Assembly: GCA_023251595.1 (NCBI GenBank)
Contig: JAHEYM010000156.1
Span: 1 to 6,825, forward strand
Length of the DNA stretch: 6,825 nucleotides
Direction: 5' to 3'
DNA from: Bacteroidota bacterium
Lineage (GTDB): Bacteria; Bacteroidota; Bacteroidia; AKYH767-A; JABDAW01
In this document: positions 1 to 6,200 of the stretch, piece by piece
How positions within the stretch are numbered: the first letter of the stretch is position 1
Layout: every line of letters begins with the position of its first letter
Notes under the pieces: generated by a model
Told to the model about the DNA's origin: nothing
The model's database searches: none
What the model saw: only the letters and a program-made list of their open reading frames with translations
Translations under genes and position numbers: made by a program

Positions 1-6
1 TTCAAA

Positions 7-68
7 TAAGGTAATAAGGTTTGAGTTTTTAGTGCATTTCCAATGTTACTAAGGTAATAAGGTTTGAG
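7..68. repeat. Pair of 19-bp direct repeats at the window edge
   Basis: The sequence TAAGGTAATAAGGTTTGAG occurs without mismatch at 7-25 and 50-68, start-to-start distance 43 bp. The sequences after the two copies are unrelated, so this is not a tandem duplication of a longer unit. Each copy also holds a shorter internal echo (TAAGGT then ATAAGGT). The window starts only six bases before copy one, so further copies could lie upstream. No protein-coding explanation is seen. Its role is unknown. Confidence 0.8.
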
Positions 69-109
69 GCGTGAGGCAAGCCTTATCAAACACGAAACAC
101 AAAAAGTGA

Positions 110-244
110 TTGATTAAAAAGGAGGAGCAATTTAGGCTGTTTAAATTTTTCAATTTATCGGAGGTGTCCAAAAAGGGAATACAGGACGATTTCACGAATG
201 AAATAACTTTACGTAGATTTGCATTGATGGTCAGCAATAAATGA
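110..244 (+). other. Open frame without ATG start; probably not a gene
   Basis: Codons 110-244 are open for 44 residues after an in-frame TGA at 107-109 and end in TGA eight bases before the next gene. The only ATG is the fifth codon from the end. TTG at 110 or CTG at 137 would be needed as start; a purine-rich GGAGGAG lies at 121-127. I recognise no family in the translation. A good -7 promoter element sits inside its 3' end, which argues for leader DNA or the end of a decayed gene. Apart from this frame and the direct repeats I see nothing else in 1-251. Confidence 0.15.
190..221 (+). promoter_or_regulatory. Bacteroidota-type promoter before the 252 gene
   Basis: The -7 element TAGATTTG at 214-221 matches TAnnTTTG fully. 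A weak -33 element, TTTC instead of TTTG, lies at 190-193 with a 20-nt spacer. Transcription would start near 228, giving a leader of about 24 nt before the ATG at 252. It would serve the 252-449 gene and probably the two genes after it, since no other promoter is visible in the 27-bp gap before 477. Confidence 0.45.
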
Positions 245-251
245 TCCTCCA

Positions 252-449
252 ATGAAAACAAACTTCCTTCTAACAATTTCAGTTCTATTAATACTCACAG
301 TTAATACATTTGCTTCCGACACCAGCATAGTATTCCGTAAAGCCAACTTAACACAAGCCCTCGAACTTGCAAAAAAGAAAAAGAAAGATTTCAAAGAAAC
401 CGCTGCATTGTTAGATAAAATCAAAGAAAAACAAAAGGCATTAAAATAA
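252..449 (+). CDS. Small exported protein, possibly a truncated thioredoxin-like protein
   Basis: The product is 65 residues. Residues 1-21 form a clear Sec signal peptide (MKTN, then a hydrophobic stretch, with likely cleavage after NTFA). The mature part is only about 44 residues and lysine-rich. Its start, IVFRKANLTQALELAKKKKK, resembles the N-terminus of periplasmic thioredoxin-like proteins of Bacteroidota, where a similar segment leads into a strand and a WCxxC motif. Here no cysteine exists at all, and the chain passes straight into a charged helix, DFKETAALLDKIKEKQ. Either this is an internally deleted remnant or an unrelated small periplasmic protein. The A-rich codons around 370-387 are a plausible site for slippage or deletion. 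A promoter lies just upstream, and the DUF4328 gene follows after 27 bp. The gene call is moderate; the thioredoxin link is only a resemblance from memory. Confidence 0.55.
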   Translation: MKTNFLLTISVLLILTVNTFASDTSIVFRKANLTQALELAKKKKKDFKETAALLDKIKEKQKALK

Positions 450-476
450 TTTTAAGTTCTCAAAACTAAATCAACG

Positions 477-1196
477 ATGGCGTACCTCAAACCAAACGAT
501 CAAAGAGCAAAAACCGCAATATCACTTGTATGGGTGGTATTGGGAATAGAAATGCTTGCCCTTGTTTCAAACTATTTTCAATATCAATTGTTATCCAGCG
601 CCCGCTATGGCGGCGGAATTACACACGAAGCTGCTCAATCTAATCAGAGTCGGCAACAAATTATTGCACTTCTGTATATAATGGCTTATGTCGCTTCCGG
701 GGTTTCGTTTATTCAATGGTTTCGCCGGGCTTTTTATAATCTTCATTTTCGGGTGAAACCTTTATCCGACAAAGAAGGATGGGCTGCCGGCTGTTGGTTT
801 GTTCCTATCATGAATTTGTACAGACCATATCAGATTATGAAAGAGATGTTTGAAAAAACAGACCGTTTGCTCGAAGAAAAGGTTTCTAATTATGAAACAA
901 TTAAATCTTTTGGTTTTCTCGGAGGGTGGTGGTCTCTTTGGATCTTTTCTAACATTGTCGCGAATTCTACTTTAACATTGGGCGGGAGTGCGAAATCAGT
1001 TCAGAATTTGATGAACGATACGATTGCGCATATAGTTAGTGAACTATTGGCTATCCCGCTTGCAATTGTTACCGTAAATGTAATCAAAAAATATTCTAAG
1101 ATGGAACCCCTTTTAGTCGATCTCGAAGATGTCGACTCAGCTCCACCACCAATCGATAGTACGCTCGATGTCATCGACTCCGATCTTATTAAATGA
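477..1196 (+). CDS. DUF4328-family integral membrane protein
   Basis: The product is 239 residues with about four hydrophobic segments: roughly 14-33, 61-80, 145-165 and 183-203. Between the second and third lies the family signature: FIQWFRRAFYNLH (78-90), then GWAAGCWFVPIMNLYRPYQI (101-120) followed by MKEMF. This W-F-x-R-A...GWA-x-G-x-WFVP-x-x-NL-x-RPY pattern is what I know as DUF4328, a membrane family without assigned biochemical function. The C-terminal tail (about 207-239) is acidic and carries a PPP run, so it is probably cytoplasmic or disordered. The ATG at 477 is chosen because the hydrophobic N-terminus follows directly; no Shine-Dalgarno sequence is present, as is usual in this phylum. 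The TGA stop overlaps the next gene's ATG by four bases, suggesting coupled translation and a shared role with the exported protein that follows. Confidence 0.85.
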   Translation: MAYLKPNDQRAKTAISLVWVVLGIEMLALVSNYFQYQLLSSARYGGGITHEAAQSNQSRQQIIALLYIMAYVASGVSFIQWFRRAFYNLHFRVKPLSDKEGWAAGCWFVPIMNLYRPYQIMKEMFEKTDRLLEEKVSNYETIKSFGFLGGWWSLWIFSNIVANSTLTLGGSAKSVQNLMNDTIAHIVSELLAIPLAIVTVNVIKKYSKMEPLLVDLEDVDSAPPPIDSTLDVIDSDLIK

Positions 1197-1876
1197 AATG
1201 TTTTTTTAATATATTAATAACACTCATTTCCTTGAAATCATTTGCTCAAAAGGATTCGTCTATTCTGTTATTTCCGATTAAAGCTGAAGCCATTGTATTC
1301 GACAGAGAAATTCGTTCGATGCTTCAATATAATAAAGTTCAACCGGACTCAGCAAAGAAGTTCATTTTAAATTTAATGGAAGATAATCTGAAAAATAATT
1401 TCCCGAATTTTAAAGTTCAGAATTTTGATGAATTTAAACAAACCTCATTTAATAAAGACAGCTTGCAATATTCTGATCAGATGACATCAACGGTTCAAAA
1501 AAGAATTGAAAAAAGCAAAGGTTATGGGAAAATGATTTTGATGAATGACAGTCGACGAACATTGAAATATTATGGTTGTATTGTTGACAGTCTCGATTCA
1601 ATACAACTAAAACAGATGACCGGAAAATACAACTTTAATTATGTCTTATTTCTGAATAAACTCGAAATGGTGCCGGGTACCAGGTTGGATAATAATACCC
1701 GACTAATTTTGAACTTTGATATATATAATCAGGATCTGTCAAAAATTAATGGTGATAAATGTTTTGCAGATATGGATGTTTCAATAGACATGTATTTCAA
1801 CGTGTTCCAATATTTCTTGCCGAAAGCTATTAATGAGTTGTTGATTCAGTTCAGGAAAACTGAACCCATGAAGTGA
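1193..1876 (+). CDS. Exported protein of unknown family
   Basis: The product is 227 residues. Residues 1-18 look like a Sec signal peptide (MKCFFNILITLISLKSFA, cleavage before QKD). Cys3 is in the n-region, not at a lipobox, so I do not call it a lipoprotein. The mature part has no membrane segment. It is rich in Asn, Lys, Asp and Phe, with two cysteines (129 and 190). Two strand-like stretches are noticeable: YNFNYVLFLNKLEMV (146-160) and TRLILNFDIYNQDL (169-182). I recognise no domain and propose no function. The start codon overlaps the stop of the DUF4328 gene (ATGA), so the two are probably co-expressed, one in the inner membrane and one in the periplasm. No U-tract terminator follows; the next start, that of the antitoxin, lies 60 bp downstream of the stop codon, behind its own likely promoter. 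Confidence 0.8.
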   Translation: MKCFFNILITLISLKSFAQKDSSILLFPIKAEAIVFDREIRSMLQYNKVQPDSAKKFILNLMEDNLKNNFPNFKVQNFDEFKQTSFNKDSLQYSDQMTSTVQKRIEKSKGYGKMILMNDSRRTLKYYGCIVDSLDSIQLKQMTGKYNFNYVLFLNKLEMVPGTRLDNNTRLILNFDIYNQDLSKINGDKCFADMDVSIDMYFNVFQYFLPKAINELLIQFRKTEPMK

Positions 1877-1886
1877 ACGAAATGGA

Positions 1887-1918
1887 TTTGACTAAGTTCC
1901 TGAAATATAATATCCTTG
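1887..1918 (+). promoter_or_regulatory. Likely promoter of the antitoxin-toxin locus
   Basis: TTTG at 1887-1890, a 20-nt spacer, then TATCCTTG at 1911-1918, one mismatch from TAnnTTTG. A start near 1924 would leave about 12 nt of leader before the antitoxin ATG at 1937. The spacer length equals that of the clearer promoter at 3143-3173. Type II antitoxins often repress such a promoter, but I see no obvious operator palindrome here. Confidence 0.45.
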
Positions 1919-1936
1919 CTGACTAATTGAATCAAA

Positions 1937-2131
1937 ATGAAAAGCGCAGTCATATCCGGAAGTTCAGCGAAGTCGTTACAACTTCTCCTCGAACTTGCCA
2001 AACAGATGGGCATGAAGTCGAAAGTCTTAACTGAGGAAGAAATGGAAGATGCAGGTTTGGCAATTGCGATCCGCTCCGGTCGCACGGGCAAATTTCTGAA
2101 TACTGAAAAATTTCTCAAGAGTTTAAAATGA
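1937..2131 (+). CDS. Antitoxin of a RelE/ParE-type toxin-antitoxin pair
   Basis: The product is 64 residues, cytoplasmic, with no signal peptide. An in-frame TGA at 1928-1930 fixes the ATG at 1937 as the likely start. The order is an N-terminal strand (MKSAVISG), a helix (SAKSLQLLLELAKQMGMK), a short turn (SKVLTEEEMEDAG) and a basic C-terminal part (AIRSGRTGKFLNTEKFLKSL). This layout, including the GRTGKF motif and lysine-rich end, matches small antitoxins that precede RelE-like toxins in Bacteroidota. Such antitoxins wrap the toxin's active face with the C-terminal part and usually help repress their own promoter. Its stop overlaps the toxin ATG (ATGA at 2128-2131), the normal arrangement of such pairs. 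The partner toxin is broken, so this antitoxin appears to be an orphan. The role is assigned from pattern and context, not from a database match. Confidence 0.75.
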   Translation: MKSAVISGSSAKSLQLLLELAKQMGMKSKVLTEEEMEDAGLAIAIRSGRTGKFLNTEKFLKSLK

Positions 2132-2254
2132 TTGTGCGGATCGACAAGTCTTTAGAAAAAGATACTAAAAAGATTAGGAATAGCCTTAGAAGGTAATGAG
2201 TTTGAATTAATCAGATTCCTGCATAGGAAAAAAATTTAGAGATACTATCCTTAA
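2128..2254 (+). pseudogene. Remnant of a RelE/ParE-family toxin
   Basis: Starting at the ATG that overlaps the antitoxin stop, the frame reads MIVRIDKSLEKDTKKIRN, the usual beginning of Bacteroidota RelE-type toxins. It ends at TAA 2194-2196 after only 22 residues. In another frame, 2189-2254 reads EGNEFELIRFLHRKKI, then a TAG stop at 2237-2239, then RYYP and the natural TAA. That is the typical toxin C-terminus (RFLHRK-x-I-Y-R-Y-F/Y-P). Toxins of this family are usually about 85-90 residues; only about 40 are represented here. So the central part, roughly 45 residues, has been deleted, the frame is shifted between the two pieces, and one probable Tyr codon has become TAG. An intact toxin of this type would cleave mRNA at the ribosome or act in a related way; this copy cannot. 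The antitoxin upstream is complete. Confidence 0.85.
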
Positions 2255-2257
2255 ATA

Positions 2258-2305
2258 TTTTAATTTCCTATGGACATCAGATTTAATGTCCATAGGAAAT
2301 TAAAA
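2258..2305. repeat. Perfect 20-bp inverted repeat (hairpin) between convergent genes
   Basis: The arm TTTTAATTTCCTATGGACAT at 2258-2277 and its exact reverse complement at 2286-2305 are separated by the 8-nt loop CAGATTTA. The repeat lies four bases after the toxin remnant's final stop and 19 bases from the stop of the convergent outer-membrane gene. It may end or protect transcripts from both sides. It lacks the T-tract expected of an intrinsic terminator: on either strand the stem opens with Ts and closes with As, and A-rich DNA follows. A mobile-element-like palindrome or an mRNA-stabilising stem are alternatives. Confidence 0.9.
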
Positions 2306-2324
2306 CAAATTTACAGGTACGATA

Positions 2325-3086
2325 TTAGAATTTAATCAGAATGATAATGGAGCCGTTGTTCTGAGTTTTAAAACCGCTTAATGAGGCTTTGACTGTGGTT
2401 GTTGTTATTGTTTGGGGATTAACGGTTACAACTCCGCCGGTCGAACTGGTAGAATTTGCCGTTACTACTTTGTCACCACCCTGACTACCCGTTGCATATC
2501 CGAACCCATATTCTCCGCCGATTGCTAAATTAGCAGCAAAATACCAGAAGAAACCCATATTTGCCTGAAATGCTATCGCCAAACCACCCGGATTTACCGT
2601 AATGGTTTTACTATCGGTATAATTGCCATTTGCCAGGGTTGTTTTATTGGTTGCTGTTACTGTATTTTTTCCAATAGTGGTAAGGTAAATACCACCACCA
2701 AAAAATGGATCAATCCGATTATACTCTGTTGCAATGTGCTTCTCCGCTCCAAGCCCGAGAGACAAAGCAGATTTGGCGTCTTTGTTGGTGGTTTCGACGA
2801 GAGGAACACCCCCGGCGGTATCGTTTTTTGAAGTCAGATTCGTTGTTTGGGTCGTGAAACCAAGATCAAGTCTTAAATCTACTTTGTCAGAAATAAAATA
2901 ACGAAAGTTGAGTACCTGCACTGCATTGAGGGGATCGGTGGGTGAGTTGAGGGCCAGAACGGAGAGTCCTGAGAGATTCATGGTGATCACTTTGTTTCCC
3001 TTAACTGGTTTAAAAGTATCGTCACTTTGGGAAAAAGCAGTGATCGACAGCGCACAAATCGCAAAACAGAGTGTGGTTTTTTTCAT
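2325..3086 (-). CDS. Small outer-membrane beta-barrel protein
   Basis: The product is 253 residues. Residues 1-20 form a signal peptide (MKKTTLCFAI...ITAFSQ, cleavage before SDD). The mature chain alternates polar and hydrophobic residues in strand-length stretches. Examples are VQVLNFRYFISDKVDLRLDL (57-76), SALSLGLGAEKHI (107-119), DPFFGGGIYLTTIG (126-139), LAIAFQANMGFFWYF (169-183) and AIGGEYGFGYATG (188-200). Between them are Thr/Asn-rich loops, notably around 141-165 and 205-235. It ends in SIIILIKF; a terminal Phe is typical of outer-membrane barrels. Family and size suggest an 8-stranded OmpA/OmpW-like barrel; the ligand or role is unknown. It is not recognisably a PorP/SprF protein. 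Its promoter is clear, with a leader of about 50 nt. The gene is divergent from the T9SS cargo gene, and the 20-bp hairpin lies past its stop. Confidence 0.8.
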   Translation of the reverse strand: MKKTTLCFAICALSITAFSQSDDTFKPVKGNKVITMNLSGLSVLALNSPTDPLNAVQVLNFRYFISDKVDLRLDLGFTTQTTNLTSKNDTAGGVPLVETTNKDAKSALSLGLGAEKHIATEYNRIDPFFGGGIYLTTIGKNTVTATNKTTLANGNYTDSKTITVNPGGLAIAFQANMGFFWYFAANLAIGGEYGFGYATGSQGGDKVVTANSTSSTGGVVTVNPQTITTTTVKASLSGFKTQNNGSIIILIKF

Positions 3087-3142
3087 GATTTTGGTTGTTT
3101 TAAAATGTGAATAATATAAATATTTCAGATTGAAATATTATA

Positions 3143-3173
3143 CAAAACTAAAGGTTTTGAAGAAAAGTGTCAA
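3143..3173 (-). promoter_or_regulatory. Bacteroidota-type promoter of the outer-membrane barrel gene
   Basis: Read on the - strand, TTG (3173-3171), a 20-nt spacer, then TAGTTTTG (3150-3143), a full match to TAnnTTTG. The start would be near 3136, giving about a 50-nt AT-rich leader before the ATG at 3086. In the same 170-bp intergenic region I see no equally good promoter for the + strand gene at 3257; the nearest is TAATATTG at 3211-3218, without a -33 partner. Confidence 0.65.
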
Positions 3174-3256
3174 CCTTAAAAAATAATAATAATATAAGCT
3201 GATTTTTCCTTAATATTGCTCTCAGGAATTGAACTGATTTTAATACCATACTCATC

Positions 3257-6200
3257 ATGAAACAATCATTCAGAAGCCCTGCTATCATTAAGAACTTTTG
3301 CTTATTTCTTTTTATCCGGATTTCTATTTTCGCTTTCGGAGGAAATACTCAACCTCCAAACATCGCTTCTACATGCAACGTGTTGTATGTAACTCCTTCC
3401 GGAACAGGAAGCGGGACACCCACAAATCCGTCCAGTCTGCAAAATGCTTTGAATCTAAATAGCAATGTTACGCTGAGACTTGCGACAGGGGTTTATCCAA
3501 TCTCTAATGAATTAATAGTCGGACAAGGTGTGGTTCTGGAAGGCGGTTTCGATCCTGTTACGTGGCAAAAATCCAATTCTCAGATAACTCTCATCAATAG
3601 AGACGCTTTAAATCCGCTTCACAATCCGGAACGACTCGTGGCTTTTGTCGTGCAGAATGCATCCGGATTCAGGTTTCAGGATCTCACAATAAATGTCGCA
3701 AATGCAACAGGGAACAGTATGTCAACTTATGGTATTTATATGGACAACTGTTCAGGTTACGATATTGTTCGTTGCAAGATTAACATCGGCAATGCCACCG
3801 GTGGACTTAACGGATCTCCCGGTCTCATTGGACAAAATGGAGGAATAGGTGCCGATGGTCAAGCCGGTTGCAACGATTGTTCCGGAAACAATGCAGGTGG
3901 AGGTGGAGGGACATCACCCATCGGAAATTCAGGTGGAAGAGGTGGATTTGGTGGTTGGCATCAGAATGACTTCTTAAACGGTTTCGATAATGGTGAGACA
4001 GGAGTAGCTGGCATCGGTCCGGGTGGTGCGGGTGGAATTGGTGCTGTTGGAACGACCGACTACTCAAACGGTTGTGATGCCCCTCCATCAATGGATGGTG
4101 CGAATGGATCAAATGGTGCAAATGGTTTAAATGGAACAGGAGGGACTCCGGGTTCTGCATGGACTGTAACGGGTGGTTTTTTTGTTCCAGGTGGTTTCGG
4201 TGGGAATGCAACAGGCGGAACTAATGGAACCGGCGGCGGCTGTGGCGGTGGCGGCGGTGGTCAGAATAATGACTGGGGTATTTTAGGAGATTGGTCGGAT
4301 TCCGGTGCCGGCGGCGGTGGCGGAGGTGGAGGAGCATCTCCTGGCACAGGAGGTACAGGTGCAAGCGGTGGAGGCGCTTCTTTCGGAGTATTCGCGAATA
4401 ATAATGGAAATAATGGAAATATAAGAGATTGTATCATTAATCCCGGTCTTGCCGGTGCAGGTGGAATAGGCGGTGCCGGTGGTTCCGGAGGAATTGGCGG
4501 AAATGGCGGTTATGGTATTAGAAATAACTGTGATCATGGAAATGGTGGTACCGGAGGAGCTGGCGGAAATGGTGGCAATGGAGGAAATGGCGGTGACGGA
4601 CAAGCAGGTGTGAGTATGGCTTCATATTACAATGGAGCGAATTACATAAATTCAAATGTTTATTCAGTCGCGGAACCTGTTATTCATGTTACAAATGGTG
4701 GTTGTACCGCCAATACTGTATCATTTTCGACAACTTCCCCAGGAACAACCTTTCTCTGGGATTTCGGTGCGAACTCAACGCCCTCAACAGGAACGACTGC
4801 TAATCCGGCTCCCGTAATTTATAGTTCGATCGGTTTCAGTACCATCACACTAAACATCGATGGAACGCCATATTATTTCACCGACTTCGTCAATATCATA
4901 AATAATGCGGGCATTTTCGCCCCTGTTATCGCCACCTCAGATACTTCTTATTGTTTGGGCGATACTGCAAGTTTTTCTTCGTCTGTTGCAGCAGATAATT
5001 ATAATTGGAATTTCAATGGTGCTTTTTCACCTTCTGTTTATAATGGTCCGGGGTTTCACGATATTAATAATGTGATCCTTAATTCTGCCGGAACATATAA
5101 TGTGTCACTTCAAACAATTTCTGCTTGTTGTGGATTATCAGCAGTTTATAATTTGACAATTCACGTTGATCCGGTTCCCTCAATTCTCGTGACCGGTAAC
5201 ACTTCAATCTGCAATGGACAATCCACAACACTCACCTCAAGTGGCGGATCATCTTATCTTTGGAGCACCGGTGAAACAACAAGTTCTGTCACTTTGAATC
5301 CGACAACAACAACTTCGTATTGGGTTCGGGCAATTTCCCTTCATGGTTGCGTCGGACCTGTTTATGATTTCACTGTGAGCGTAAATCCGGCTCCTTCTTT
5401 AAACATTACCGTGGTAGGTTCACTCAGTTTTTGTGCAGGTGGTAGTGTCACTTTATTGGCTGATTCCGGCTCATCTTATCTTTGGAGTACAGGAGCTACA
5501 ACTCAGGATTTAGTAGTGAGTTCTTCGGGAGTTTATTCCGTATCGGTCACGAATTCATCCGGTTGTCTTATGATTTCAAATCCGGTTTCTGTAACGGTTT
5601 TCCCACTTCCGACAGCATCGATTAGTGCAAGCGGACCAACCGCTTTCTGCCAGGGTGGAAATGTTGTTTTAACTTCGAGTGCCGGCACCTCATATCTTTG
5701 GTCAAACATGATGACTACTCAATCAATAACAGTTAATTCGACTGGAAATTTCTATGTAAAAGTTACTGATGCAAACGGGTGTTATGATATATCTCAAACT
5801 GTTTCTGTGATTGTGGATCAACTTCCTTCCACACCAACAATTACTTCGTCGGGACCTCTTCAATTCTGTCAAGGTGACAGTGTTCAATTAAGTACAAATC
5901 CATCATTCGCCTATTTATGGTCGACCGGTGCAACGACACAAAGTGTTACAGTTTACAGTTCCGGGAATTACACACTTCAGTATCTTGATAGTTTGGGTTG
6001 TAGTTCAGCTACTTCGGTTCCGGCACAAGTTGTGGTTTTGCCTGCACCGCCTATGCCTACGATCACACAGGTGGGCATGCTTTTGACATCGAACTCACCT
6101 TCTTCGAATCAATGGAATCTGAATGGTATTCCGATTCCGAATGCAACTTTTGTTACATATACAGTTTTGCAGGCGGGGAATTACTCGGTTACAGTTACCG

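Noticed and set aside
7..68. CRISPR array or attachment site at the window start.
   Set aside because: There are only two 19-bp copies with a 24-bp interval, no cas genes and no tRNA or integrase. Too little to call either.
49..424. Two - strand open frames, 49-276 and 209-424.
   Set aside because: The second lies opposite a gene with a signal peptide; the first has no recognisable features and crosses the direct repeat. Neither has a promoter of the type seen elsewhere in the window.
1849..1865. Hairpin GTTCAG-GAAAA-CTGAAC as terminator of the operon ending at 1876.
   Set aside because: The stem is only 6 bp, lies inside the coding end and is followed by CCCATGAAG, not a T-tract.
1846..2118. 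A 90-residue - strand open frame over the antitoxin.
   Set aside because: It is antisense to the antitoxin, which has family-like sequence, an ATGA junction and a promoter on the + strand.
2325..3086. PorP/SprF-type partner of the T9SS cargo protein.
   Set aside because: It is shorter than that family and lacks its typical N-terminal motifs. It reads as a general small barrel, so adjacency alone does not justify the link.
2908..3114. A 68-residue + strand open frame opposite the start of the barrel gene.
   Set aside because: It overlaps the signal peptide region of a well-supported gene and shows no protein features.
3137..3173. Sigma-70-like TTGACA (3173-3168) and TATAAT (3142-3137) on the - strand.
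   Set aside because: The spacer is 25 nt, far too long for sigma-70. The Bacteroidota pair TTG-N20-TAGTTTTG in the same stretch has the right spacing.
3825..4603. Long antisense open frames at 3825-4211 and 4283-4603 (- strand).
   Set aside because: They are the mirror of the GGN-rich coding strand, which hardly produces stop codons on the complement. The products are His/Leu/Ser or Ser/Thr/Ile low-complexity chains with no domain, and the + strand protein is clearly real.
3803..4609. Collagen-like triple helix or a PE-PGRS protein.
   Set aside because: Proline is rare in the X positions, so collagen does not fit. There is no PE domain, and the phylum markers are Bacteroidota, so similarity to PGRS is compositional.
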